A stretch of 34,950 bases of DNA from an uncultured Collinsella sp. GTDB lineage: Bacteria; Actinomycetota; Coriobacteriia; Coriobacteriales; Coriobacteriaceae. This document shows positions 1 to 6,645 of this stretch, piece after piece (position 1 is the first letter of the stretch; every line of letters starts with the position of its first letter). The notes beneath the pieces are model-generated. The model was not told where the DNA came from. It did no database searches and worked only from the letters and a program-made list of their open reading frames with translations. Location of the stretch: the NCBI GenBank assembly GCA_900543845.1, contig UQTD01000011.1, forward strand, positions 1 to 34,950, given 5' to 3'. The translations under genes and the position numbers were made by a program.

Positions 1-501
1 CTGATCGAGGCGCTCGACCGCCCCGAGGCTCAGACCCGCTGGGAGGCTCTCGATGCCCTGGCGGCGCTCGCCACCACCTGCCCCGAGCAGCTGGGCGATG
101 CCTTTGAGGGCGCCGAGACCGCGCTGTTCGATGAGATTTCGTCCACGCTGCGCTATGCCGCCTTCCGCCTGCTGTGCGTGTGGGGCGCCACGAGCGTCGA
201 GCGTTCGCGCGAGGCTTGGCCCATCCTGGACGAGGCCATCCAGTGCTACCACGGCGACCTCGAGTATCGCGACATGCTCGGTTGCCTGTACGAGTTTGGC
301 CGGGGCGAGATTGACGCCGAGGTCGCCGAGAAGCTCGCGCTGCGCCTTAAGTTCGATGCCGAGAACGGCAAGGGTAGCTATCTCAAGGCCCGTTCGAGCG
401 AGATTTGCGAAATGCTTGTTAAACGTTTTGCCCTGGATCTCTCCAAAAAGAAGAAGCGTGCTAGCGTAAAAAAATCTGACGACGCCGAAGACGAGGAGTA
501 A
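1..501 (+). CDS. HEAT-repeat-like protein, C-terminal part (truncated by window edge)
   Basis: The reading frame is open from the first base, so the start lies outside the window; about 166 residues are visible. The sequence is alpha-helical and rich in Ala, Leu and Glu, with repeated stretches such as WEALDALAAL and LRYAAFRLLCVWGA that resemble HEAT/armadillo helices. The last 25 residues are a charged tail (KKKKRASVKK, then DDAEDEE). No catalytic motif is visible. It ends 6 bases before the isocitrate dehydrogenase start, so the two are probably co-transcribed. The function is unknown to me; a scaffold or protein-binding role is only a guess from the fold type. Confidence 0.6.
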   Translation: MIEALDRPEAQTRWEALDALAALATTCPEQLGDAFEGAETALFDEISSTLRYAAFRLLCVWGATSVERSREAWPILDEAIQCYHGDLEYRDMLGCLYEFGRGEIDAEVAEKLALRLKFDAENGKGSYLKARSSEICEMLVKRFALDLSKKKKRASVKKSDDAEDEE

Positions 502-507
502 CAGATT

Positions 508-1593
508 ATGGCGCACGATGTAGTCCTGATTCCTGGTGACGGTATCGGTCCCGAGATTACGCAGGCTATGCGCCGCGTGGTCGAGGCCACTGGTGTCCAG
601 ATCAACTGGAACGTCCAGGAGGCCGGTGCCGGCGTCATGGACGAGTTTGGCACGCCGCTGCCCCAACATGTGCTCGATGCGGTCGCCGAGACCAAGGTTG
701 CTATCAAGGGCCCCATCACCACGCCGGTCGGCACGGGTTTCCGCAGCGTTAACGTCGCCCTGCGCAAGCATTTTGACCTGTACGCCTGCGTGCGCCCCTG
801 CCTGTCGCAGCCGGGCGACGGCTCGCGCTTCCGCGACGTCGACCTGGTTATCGTGCGCGAGAACACCGAGGACCTCTATGCCGGCATCGAGTTCGATGAG
901 GGCGCTGCCGAGGTCGAGGAGCTCTCGCAGCTCGTCGAGCGCTCGGGCCAGAAGACCTTCGCCGCGGATTCCGCCATCTCAATCAAGCCGATTTCCATCG
1001 CCAAGAGCCGCCGCATTGTGGAGTACGCTTTTGAGTACGCCCGCCGCTGCGGCCGCAAAAAGGTGACGGCCGTGCATAAGGCCAACATCATGAAGGCGAC
1101 CGATGGCCTGTTCCTGCGCGTTGCGCGCGAGGTGGCCGCCAACTATCCCGATATCGAGTTCAACGACAAGATTGTCGACGCCACCTGCATGGGCCTGGTC
1201 CAGAACCCCAACGACTTCGATGTCCTGGTGCTGCCCAACCTGTACGGTGACATTGTGAGCGACCTGTGCGCCGGTCTGGTAGGTGGACTGGGTATGGCTC
1301 CGGGTTCCAACATCGGTGCCGACTGCGCCATCTTCGAGGCGACGCACGGCTCCGCGCCCGATATCGCTGGCCAGGATATCGCTAACCCCACGGCCGAGAT
1401 TCTGTCCGCGGCTATGATGCTCGATCACCTGGGCGAGAACGACGCGGCCAATCGCATTCGCGCCGCCGTTTCTGCCACGCTCGACGAGGGTGAGCAGGTT
1501 ACCGGCGACGTTCGTCGTGCCCAGACCGGCTCCGTTGAGGGCGCTGTGGGCACGCAGGCCTTTGCCGATGCCGTTATCGCGCACCTGGCCTAA
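508..1593 (+). CDS. icd: Isocitrate/isopropylmalate dehydrogenase family protein, probably NAD-type isocitrate dehydrogenase
   Basis: This 361-residue cytosolic enzyme belongs to the beta-decarboxylating dehydrogenase family and would oxidise isocitrate to 2-oxoglutarate. The start shows the family motif LIPGDGIGPEI. The substrate loop reads SVNVALRKHFDLYACVRP (about residues 77-94), the SxNxxLR form typical of isocitrate rather than isopropylmalate dehydrogenases. VRENTEDLYAGIE, KANIMKATDGLF, LPNLYGDIVSDLCAGLVGGLG and EATHGSAPDIAGQDIANPTA follow in the normal order, and the length is normal for the short bacterial type. ATG follows the upstream gene by 6 bases, and the AGGAG of that gene's last codons can serve as ribosome site. 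No leuB, leuC or leuD neighbours are present, which also argues against isopropylmalate dehydrogenase. Homoisocitrate dehydrogenase is a less likely alternative. Confidence 0.88.
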   Translation: MAHDVVLIPGDGIGPEITQAMRRVVEATGVQINWNVQEAGAGVMDEFGTPLPQHVLDAVAETKVAIKGPITTPVGTGFRSVNVALRKHFDLYACVRPCLSQPGDGSRFRDVDLVIVRENTEDLYAGIEFDEGAAEVEELSQLVERSGQKTFAADSAISIKPISIAKSRRIVEYAFEYARRCGRKKVTAVHKANIMKATDGLFLRVAREVAANYPDIEFNDKIVDATCMGLVQNPNDFDVLVLPNLYGDIVSDLCAGLVGGLGMAPGSNIGADCAIFEATHGSAPDIAGQDIANPTAEILSAAMMLDHLGENDAANRIRAAVSATLDEGEQVTGDVRRAQTGSVEGAVGTQAFADAVIAHLA

Positions 1594-1652
1594 GGCATGC
1601 AGACTGCAAACGCCTAAATAGTACTTAAGTGTTTGCGTATAACCTGAGAATC

Positions 1653-1681
1653 AATACGCCCGGCGCTTTGTCGGGCGTATT
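1653..1681 (+). terminator. Probable terminator after icd
   Basis: Perfect 10-bp inverted repeat AATACGCCCG / CGGGCGTATT with a 9-nt loop, 60 bases after the icd stop. The following T-tract is poor (TTCTATT), so termination may be partial or the hairpin may stabilise the mRNA end. Confidence 0.55.
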
Positions 1682-1719
1682 CTATTGCGGACTATGTTTC
1701 CTAACAAGGAGTAACTGAT

Positions 1720-2805
1720 ATGGGTCTGATTCAAAAGAAGGACGAGAAGGACGAGATCGACGGCATCCAGATCATCGAGCGCGGCGAAGGCCCCGATGGT
1801 GACGAGGAGGAGAAGATCGATCTGGTCGCCGGTACGTCTGCCGAACATATTGCCGCCGGTACGACGGCCGAGGAGGAGGACGCTCGCCTGGAGGCAAAGA
1901 TCGCCGCGGACGCCGCTGACGAGAATCTGATGCCCGAGGAGCAGGATGAGGACAACGACTCCGACTTGGACGACCACGCTTGCAAGCACAAGAAGACGAT
2001 GATTGCCGCCTTTGTGGTCGCCGTCGTGATCGCTGCCGTGGTCGGCTTCTTTATCGGCAATGGCGGTTTTGGCGGCAAGGGCGTCGGCTCGGCGACCCTG
2101 ACCGAGGACCAGCTCGATTCGACCGTGGCAAGCTATAGCTACAACGGCAAGAAGAGCGACATCACCGCGCGCGAGGCCATCGAGAGCCAGTACAGCCTCG
2201 ACACCGTCAAGGATAGCGATGGCAACTACACCGCTCCTTCTGCCGACGTCATCCTGTCCTACGTGCGCAACAAGATCCTGCTCGACGCTGCCGAGGACGA
2301 GGGCATTACCGTCTCCTCTAAGGAGATGAAGCAGTACGCCGAGGATTCCATCGGCACTTCTGACTACAAGACCATGGCCACGCAGTATGGCGTGTCCAAG
2401 GACCAGGCCAAGCAGATCGTCCGCCAGTCCGCGACGCTGCAGAAGCTCTACAAGAAGAAGGTGGGCGATAGCTCCGCAAGCATGCCGACCGCTCCGACCG
2501 AGCCTGCTGACGGCAATGAGGACACCGCGAGCAAGGATTACGCCGACTACATCATCAACCTTGCCGGCGACGAGTGGGATAGCTCGAAGGGTACCTGGAA
2601 GGACGAGAACGGCACCTACGCTAAGGCCTTTGCCGACGATGCCTTTACGGCCGATAACGCCACCTATAAGCAGGCCATGACCGCCTACTACACTGCTTAC
2701 CAGCAGTACTCTTCGCAGGCTTCGAGCGCCAGCTCCAAGTGGACCGAGTATGCTAACGGCCTCTACGCCAAGGCCAACATCAGCATCTACGGCCTGTTTG
2801 CGTAA
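1720..2805 (+). CDS. Membrane-anchored SurA/trigger-factor-like extracytoplasmic protein
   Basis: The protein has 361 residues. The first ~90 are acidic and cytoplasmic-looking (many Glu/Asp runs). A single hydrophobic helix follows at about 93-113 (MIAAFVVAVVIAAVVGFFIG), preceded by positive charges (KHKK), so the rest should lie outside the membrane. Residues ~125-255 have the look of a SurA N-terminal chaperone domain: ITAREAIESQYSLD, VRNKILLDAAEDEGITVSSKEMKQYAED and SKDQAKQIVRQSATLQKLYKKKV. The C-terminal part is rich in Ser, Ala and Tyr. No PPIase (rotamase) motif is evident, so a chaperone or holdase role is inference. The ATG follows AAGGAG with a normal spacer. A long opposite-strand reading frame here is a codon-bias shadow. 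Confidence 0.7.
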   Translation: MGLIQKKDEKDEIDGIQIIERGEGPDGDEEEKIDLVAGTSAEHIAAGTTAEEEDARLEAKIAADAADENLMPEEQDEDNDSDLDDHACKHKKTMIAAFVVAVVIAAVVGFFIGNGGFGGKGVGSATLTEDQLDSTVASYSYNGKKSDITAREAIESQYSLDTVKDSDGNYTAPSADVILSYVRNKILLDAAEDEGITVSSKEMKQYAEDSIGTSDYKTMATQYGVSKDQAKQIVRQSATLQKLYKKKVGDSSASMPTAPTEPADGNEDTASKDYADYIINLAGDEWDSSKGTWKDENGTYAKAFADDAFTADNATYKQAMTAYYTAYQQYSSQASSASSKWTEYANGLYAKANISIYGLFA

Positions 2806-2847
2806 AGAGTCGCACGGTTCATCGAGCATCTAGCCGATAGACAGCAG

Positions 2848-2886
2848 AAAGTCCGCCAGTACGGAAGTCGTTCTGGCGGACTTTTT
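2848..2886 (+). terminator. Rho-independent terminator after the SurA-like gene
   Basis: 12-bp perfect stem AAAGTCCGCCAG / CTGGCGGACTTT with a 13-nt loop and a run of five T at its 3' end. It lies 43 bases after the stop codon and also separates this gene from the convergent XRE gene. Confidence 0.88.
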
Positions 2887-2919
2887 GCGTTGAGGGCGTG
2901 ATTGGCGGCTTAATTATGG

Positions 2920-3159
2920 CTATTCATCTTTAAGTCCAAAAAGGCTATCGGCTTCATCGTCGGATATATATTCCAGTACATCGCCCGGTTGGCAGTCGAG
3001 TGCCCGACATATCGCGTCAAGAGTTGAAAAACGTATGGCAGAAACCTTGCCCGTCTTAATGCGTGACATATTGACCTGGGAGATGCCCATGCGTTCCGCA
3101 AGCTCTTTGGATGAGATCTTGCGTTCGGCGAGCATGCGGTCAAGCCGCAGAATAATCAT
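2920..3159 (-). CDS. XRE-family helix-turn-helix regulator (YozG-like)
   Basis: This is a small 79-residue DNA-binding protein that is almost only a Cro/CI HTH domain. Residues ~5-65 show LDRMLAERKISSKELAERMG (helices 1-2), ISQVNMSRIKTGKVSAI (recognition helix) and FSTLDAICRALDCQPGDVLEY, the usual end of the domain. A short acidic tail follows. The start is preceded by AGGGGG on the minus strand. It begins 9 bases after the stop of the DUF2975 membrane gene, so the two form one operon. In Firmicutes and Actinobacteria such YozG-type regulators are typically coupled to DUF2975 proteins. Its target is not shown directly, but the palindrome at 3831-3846 before the operon is a candidate autoregulatory site. 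Confidence 0.9.
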   Translation of the reverse strand: MIILRLDRMLAERKISSKELAERMGISQVNMSRIKTGKVSAIRFSTLDAICRALDCQPGDVLEYISDDEADSLFGLKDE

Positions 3160-3168
3160 GGATTCCCC

Positions 3169-3807
3169 CTAGAGCAACTCGTCATCTTGTTTTTGCAGGA
3201 TATACCCGTAGCGGAAGATACTGGCAATCAGGCAAATAATCAGGCCTGCAAAGAGCATGGAGGGCTCGAATAATTGGCCGACGAACGCATCCGTAAAGCT
3301 GCCGCCAAATCCTGAGAGTATCATTCCCGTGATTACGGCACTAAGAAGCCTCACGGCAACGCCGCCGATAAGGAATAAATGTCCTACTCGACGAAGCGTC
3401 TGGTTGCATTCAAGGTCAAAGGGTCTGCCTTCCTTTTCAATGTTGAAGAAAAGCCTGCGCACGCTTATCGCGATGGTAAGCGCGAGACATGTCATCAAGA
3501 GGCTTCCTATGGCAGTGTGACCATCGTGTGCGGCGAGCATAAGTGGGGCCTGCGCATCGGTACCGACAATAGCCAGGCACGCCCCTTCGCCGGCTTGAAG
3601 TTCTACGGATTGGAGGCACGACCCTTGGGAGAGGCCGGGCAATATAAGTAGAAGGTCAATCGCAATGACTGCGAGGAGTCCCAGAGCGAGCGCTGTGGTA
3701 ATGCAGATTGTGGCCCATTTGCAGATGCGAGCGAGCTTCCTCAGTTTGGCTATCGTCTGTTCGCGGCTGATGGTTTCATTCGATATAGATGCGTTTCGGT
3801 GGACCAT
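3169..3807 (-). CDS. DUF2975 family four-helix membrane protein
   Basis: A protein of 212 residues from the preferred start, with four predicted membrane helices: WATICITTALALGLLAVIAI, SLLMTCLALTIAISV, LFLIGGVAVRLLSAVITGMI and MLFAGLIICLIASIFRYGYI. The segment FNIEKEGRPFDLECNQTLRRVG between helices 2 and 3 is the conserved cytoplasmic signature of DUF2975. I chose the ATG at 3807 because GGAGGGG lies just upstream of it; an in-frame ATG at 3846 would add 13 residues but has no ribosome site and sits inside the palindrome. First gene of an operon with the XRE regulator. No biochemical function is known for the family; a membrane-sensor or regulator-sequestering role is a guess. Confidence 0.82.
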   Translation of the reverse strand: MVHRNASISNETISREQTIAKLRKLARICKWATICITTALALGLLAVIAIDLLLILPGLSQGSCLQSVELQAGEGACLAIVGTDAQAPLMLAAHDGHTAIGSLLMTCLALTIAISVRRLFFNIEKEGRPFDLECNQTLRRVGHLFLIGGVAVRLLSAVITGMILSGFGGSFTDAFVGQLFEPSMLFAGLIICLIASIFRYGYILQKQDDELL

Positions 3808-3830
3808 AACCCCTCCAATCGGCGTTTTGG

Positions 3831-3846
3831 ATGATACTTGTATCAT
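3831..3846. promoter_or_regulatory. 16-bp palindrome before the DUF2975/XRE operon
   Basis: ATGATAC-TT-GTATCAT is a perfect inverted repeat with 7-bp arms, 24 bases upstream of the chosen DUF2975 start. Its position suits an operator for the XRE protein encoded in the same operon. This is inferred from position only. Confidence 0.5.
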
Positions 3847-4037
3847 ATCAAAATTAACGATAAACGATAAATAATTACGTATACTGAGTAAGTAATGATT
3901 GAAAACGATTAGCGTGAGCTATTAGCTCATTTTGGATGCCGGAGTTTGGCGTTCGGGGGATGAGGACAAATGCCAAAAACTTCCCGTGATCGCGCAAGCG
4001 CTCCATCGCGCTTCCCTAATTCATCTGCGAAAACAAC

Positions 4038-4087
4038 TGCAAACGATTGCAAGTAACCGGTGAACGGTCGAAAACTACCGTTCACCG
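4038..4087. promoter_or_regulatory. GGTGAACGGT half-site cluster (LytTR-like)
   Basis: TGCAAACGAT at 4038-4047 and GGTGAACGGT at 4059-4068 start exactly 21 bp apart. A reversed copy ACCGTTCACC at 4077-4086 makes an inverted repeat with the second half-site (CGGTGAACGGT / ACCGTTCACCG, 8-nt gap). The 21-bp direct-repeat spacing recurs at four other places in the window. Confidence 0.5.
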
Positions 4088-4276
4088 ATAATCTCAAAAC
4101 TGGTTCTAACTGGTATTAAGTCAAAAAGACCAATTCACATATCTTCACAATGACCTGCAATTTTTCTACACGCTATTTTTAGCCGCCCTGCGTTGTTTAG
4201 ACACAGGAAAAGATCCGATCTTTTGCCAAAACATTTCGAAACGGTTTCAAAACCGCAGGTAGAAGTGTTAACGACC

Positions 4277-4307
4277 GGTAAACGGTCGATTTATCACCGT
4301 GAGCGGT
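4277..4307 (+). promoter_or_regulatory. 21-bp-spaced direct repeat (LytTR-like) before the PTS operon
   Basis: GGTAAACGGT (4277-4286) and CGTGAGCGGT (4298-4307) are direct repeats with a start-to-start distance of 21 bp. They lie about 50 bp upstream of the candidate -10 TATAGT at 4359. Confidence 0.5.
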
Positions 4308-4381
4308 GCAAAAACGTTTTACCGTATGAATCAACGAAAGCGACCTCTTTTGGGGTGATATAGTGACAACAACACGTCACG

Positions 4382-4410
4382 TGGTTACTACCAGTTTAGA
4401 AACCACTGGT
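4382..4410. promoter_or_regulatory. Candidate GntR-family operator before the PTS operon
   Basis: TGGTTACTACCA (4382-4393) is identical to the motif before agaS (8675-8686). It overlaps a second inverted repeat ACCAGT...ACTGGT (4390-4410). TGGT-N4-ACCA palindromes resemble the sites of HutC/UTRA-type GntR repressors such as DasR and NagR. It lies 17 bp downstream of the possible -10 at 4359-4364, a position that would block elongation. The likely ligand-controlled binder is the GntR/UTRA protein encoded at 7903-8634. Confidence 0.65.
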
Positions 4411-4510
4411 CTTCAAAGAAGGCTTTCTAAGAAGCTTTAAGGGCGAGCGCCCGCTGGCTTCCGAAAATCATCGGACTCAGATTGTACACACCTTCGGAAG
4501 GGAAATTTGA

Positions 4511-4954
4511 ATGGTTGGCTTTATTCTTACCGGTCATGGACAGTTCGCACCCGGCCTTGCAAGCGCTATCGCTATGGTTGCCGGCGACCAGCCTGCTTTT
4601 ACCGTCGTTCCTTTTGAGGGCGACCAGGCCGCATCCTACGGTGAGGATCTCCGCGCCGCTATTACCGCCATGCGCGAGGAGTGCGATGGCGTGCTCGTCT
4701 TTACCGACCTGCTTGGCGGCACCCCGTTCAACCAGTCGATGATGATTGCCCAGGATGTCGACAACGTCGAGGTTCTGACTGGCACCAACCTTCCCATGGT
4801 TATTGAGCTTCTGTTCCTCCGCGGCAATGCCACGCTCGCCGAGCTTGGCGAGCAGGCCGTGACCGTTGGCCAGACGGGCGTCACCGCCCAGACGGTCGCA
4901 TCCGTTGCCGGCTCCGAGGAAGAGGATATCTTCGGCGACGAGGACGGCATCTAA
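4511..4954 (+). CDS. PTS mannose/fructose/sorbose-family EIIA component
   Basis: This 147-residue cytoplasmic phosphocarrier accepts phosphate from HPr and passes it to the EIIB of the same operon. The phosphorylated His is His9 in FILTGHGQFA, in the usual position for this family. FTDLLGGTPFNQSMM (about 65-79) and TGTNLPMVIELLF (about 92-104) are the other EIIA-Man signatures. The last ~15 residues are acidic (SEEEDIFGDEDGI). The domain is not fused to EIIB, as in the agalactosamine-type (AgaF) and sorbose-type systems. GGAAGGG precedes the start with a good spacer. The stop overlaps the next gene's start (TAATG), which indicates translational coupling. The amino-sugar genes downstream suggest GalNAc or galactosamine as substrate, but the EIIA alone cannot show that. 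Confidence 0.92.
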   Translation: MVGFILTGHGQFAPGLASAIAMVAGDQPAFTVVPFEGDQAASYGEDLRAAITAMREECDGVLVFTDLLGGTPFNQSMMIAQDVDNVEVLTGTNLPMVIELLFLRGNATLAELGEQAVTVGQTGVTAQTVASVAGSEEEDIFGDEDGI

Positions 4955-5235
4955 TGGCCGATTTCGGAGCCAACGTCCTGAGCTCCTCGGTCGCCCTTTT
5001 AGGCCTGCTTGTCATCATGGGCTTGATTTACACCATCTGGTCGCAAATCAACATGAAGAAGAAGCAGAAGTACTTCAAGGAGCTGCACACCGAGCTCAAG
5101 CCGGGTCAAGAGGTTCTTTTCGCCGGCGGTATCTACGGAACCGTCAAAGGCATCGAAGGCGAGAAGGTCCAGATCAAAGTCCGATCCGGAGCCGTCGTAG
5201 ATGTTTCGCGTTACGCGATTCAGGAGATCAAGTAA
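4954..5235 (+). CDS. yajC: YajC-like small membrane protein inside the PTS operon
   Basis: A protein of 93 residues with one N-terminal membrane helix (SSSVALLGLLVIMGLIYTIW, about 9-28), a positive stretch (MKKKQKYFKELHTEL), then a small beta domain: LKPGQEVLFAGGIYGTVKGI and KVQIKVRSGAVVDVSRYAI. This is the YajC pattern (GDEVVTIGGIHGTV...). YajC normally associates with SecDF-YidC at the membrane. Its ATG overlaps the EIIA stop codon by one base, so it is made with the PTS components. YajC-family genes are also found in mannose-family PTS operons of streptococci that take up glycosaminoglycan fragments, so this placement is a recurring one. Whether it assists insertion or assembly of EIIC/EIID is unproven. 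Confidence 0.8.
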   Translation: MADFGANVLSSSVALLGLLVIMGLIYTIWSQINMKKKQKYFKELHTELKPGQEVLFAGGIYGTVKGIEGEKVQIKVRSGAVVDVSRYAIQEIK

Positions 5236-5271
5236 CTGTCGTCAGCAAATAACGAAAGGAAGCTGATCAAC

Positions 5272-5754
5272 ATGGCAGAACCCAACATTCTTCTTACCCG
5301 CATCGATAACCGACTGGTTCATGGTCAGGTTGCCACCCAGTGGAACTCCACCCTGGGCTCCAACCTCATCCTCGTCGCCAACGACGACGTGGCGTCCAAC
5401 ACCATGCGCCAGAACCTCATGAAGATGGCCGCTCCCGCCGGCGTCGCTACGCGTTTCTTCTCTCTGCAGAAGACCATCGACGTCATTGGCAAGGCGAGCC
5501 CGCGCCAGAAGATCTTCATCGTGGCCGAAACACCGGAAGACGTGCTTACGCTCGTCAAGGGCGGTGTGCCTATAAAGAAGGTAAACATCGGCAACATGCA
5601 CATGTCGGAAGGAAAGCGCCAAGTCGCCACCTCCGTCGCAGTTAACGACGAGGATGTCGCTGCGTTTAAAGAGCTGCAGGAATTGGGGGTGGAGTTGGAG
5701 ATCAGGCGCGTTCCGAGCACGCCTGTTGAGGACACGAGCAAGCTCTTCTCGTAA
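5272..5754 (+). CDS. PTS mannose/fructose/sorbose-family EIIB component
   Basis: This 160-residue cytoplasmic protein transfers phosphate from EIIA to the incoming sugar. The active-site His is His17 in RIDNRLVHGQVATQW. The rest of the family pattern follows: NLILVANDDVASNTMRQNLMKMAAP, RFFSLQKTIDVI, PEDVLTLVKGGVPIKKVNIGNMH and FKELQELGVELEIRRVPS. ATG is preceded by GAAAGGAAG. It lies 36 bases after the YajC-like gene and 90 bases before EIIC; that second gap contains a small hairpin GTCAGG/CCTGAC at 5772-5791. A clear paralogue at 15058-15552 has Tyr in place of His17. Confidence 0.93.
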   Translation: MAEPNILLTRIDNRLVHGQVATQWNSTLGSNLILVANDDVASNTMRQNLMKMAAPAGVATRFFSLQKTIDVIGKASPRQKIFIVAETPEDVLTLVKGGVPIKKVNIGNMHMSEGKRQVATSVAVNDEDVAAFKELQELGVELEIRRVPSTPVEDTSKLFS

Positions 5755-5844
5755 TCCTCGTGATCCACGTTGTCAGGAGTGAAACCCTGACGTTCTGTAC
5801 GTGATATCCAAAGTGCGTACATTCATTTTGAAAGGAGGAGCAAG

Positions 5845-6645
5845 ATGGAATACTCGATCATCCAGATCGCTCTGGTCTTCGTCGTCACGTTCATCGCGGC
5901 AATCGACCAGTTTGACTTCCTCGAGTCTCTCTATCAGCCCATCGTCACCGGCGCCGTCATCGGTCTTATCCTTGGCGACCTCAACACCGGTCTTCTCGTG
6001 GGTGGTACTTATCAGCTCATGACGATCGGCAACATGCCGATCGGAGGCGCTCAGCCGCCTAACGCCGTCATTGGCGGCATCATGGCAGCCATTCTCGCTA
6101 TCGCTACGGGTCTCGAGCCCAACGCGGCAGTCGGCCTTGCCATTCCGTTCGCTCTGCTTGGTCAGCTCGGCGTTACCCTGGTCTTCACGCTTATGTCCCC
6201 GCTTATGTCCACGGCCGATAACATGGCTCATAACGCGGACACCAAGGGCATCGAGCGCCTGAACTACTTCGCCATGGCTCTGCTCGGCCTGATCTTCGCT
6301 GTCGTCGTCACCCTGTTCTTCATCGCTGGCGCTACCATTGGTCAGACCATCGCTTCCGCCATCCCGACTTGGCTGCAGACCGGTCTGTCCGCTGCAGGCG
6401 GCATGATGCGCTTCGTCGGCTTCGCCGTCCTGCTCAAGGTTATGATGAACCGCGATATGTGGGGCTTCTTCCTCATGGGCTTTGGCCTCGCGCTCATCAC
6501 CGTTGCCAACGATTCTCTGGCAACCCCTGCTCTGCTCATCCTCGCTCTCATCGGCTTCGGCATCGCTTTCTGGGACTTCCAGCAGCAGACCGAGCTGAAG
6601 GGTGCAGCTGTTTCTGACGGAGGTGACTTCGAAGATGGCATCTAA
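5845..6645 (+). CDS. PTS mannose/fructose/sorbose-family EIIC membrane component
   Basis: A 266-residue integral membrane protein that forms the sugar channel together with EIID. It is hydrophobic throughout, beginning IIQIALVFVVTFIAAIDQFDFLESLYQPIVTG, then GLILGDLNTGLLVGGTYQLMTIGNMPIGGAQPPNAVIGGIMA, which is the classic EIIC-Man/AgaC signature (GxxxGDLxTGLxVGGxxQL). Further helices follow around 90-115, 140-165, 180-200 and 205-240. AAAGGAGGAGC gives a strong ribosome site before the ATG. The 3' end overlaps the EIID start by 11 bases. The acidic tail (DGGDFEDGI) contains the EIID ribosome site at the DNA level. Confidence 0.93.
   Translation: MEYSIIQIALVFVVTFIAAIDQFDFLESLYQPIVTGAVIGLILGDLNTGLLVGGTYQLMTIGNMPIGGAQPPNAVIGGIMAAILAIATGLEPNAAVGLAIPFALLGQLGVTLVFTLMSPLMSTADNMAHNADTKGIERLNYFAMALLGLIFAVVVTLFFIAGATIGQTIASAIPTWLQTGLSAAGGMMRFVGFAVLLKVMMNRDMWGFFLMGFGLALITVANDSLATPALLILALIGFGIAFWDFQQQTELKGAAVSDGGDFEDGI

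Larger units (their letters stand above)
3847..4510. promoter_or_regulatory. 664-bp AT-richer regulatory region before the mannose-family PTS operon
   Basis: No gene is evident here. The region is less GC-rich than its surroundings and dense in repeated sites: TGAGCT-ATT-AGCTCA (3915-3929); a GAACGGT direct-repeat and inverted-repeat group at 4038-4087; a GAAACGGTTTC palindrome near 4238-4248; a second direct-repeat pair at 4277-4307; AAAACGTTTT (4311-4320), like a LacI-type core; a possible -10 TATAGT (4359-4364); and a GntR-type operator (4382-4410). The long leader (about 140 bases after the -10 candidate) contains no clear riboswitch that I recognise. Confidence 0.6.

Noticed and set aside
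4236..4248. CcpA-type cre site at GAAACGGTTTC
   Set aside because: It deviates from the cre consensus at key positions, and catabolite control by CcpA is not expected in an actinobacterial host; it is kept only as an unassigned palindrome.
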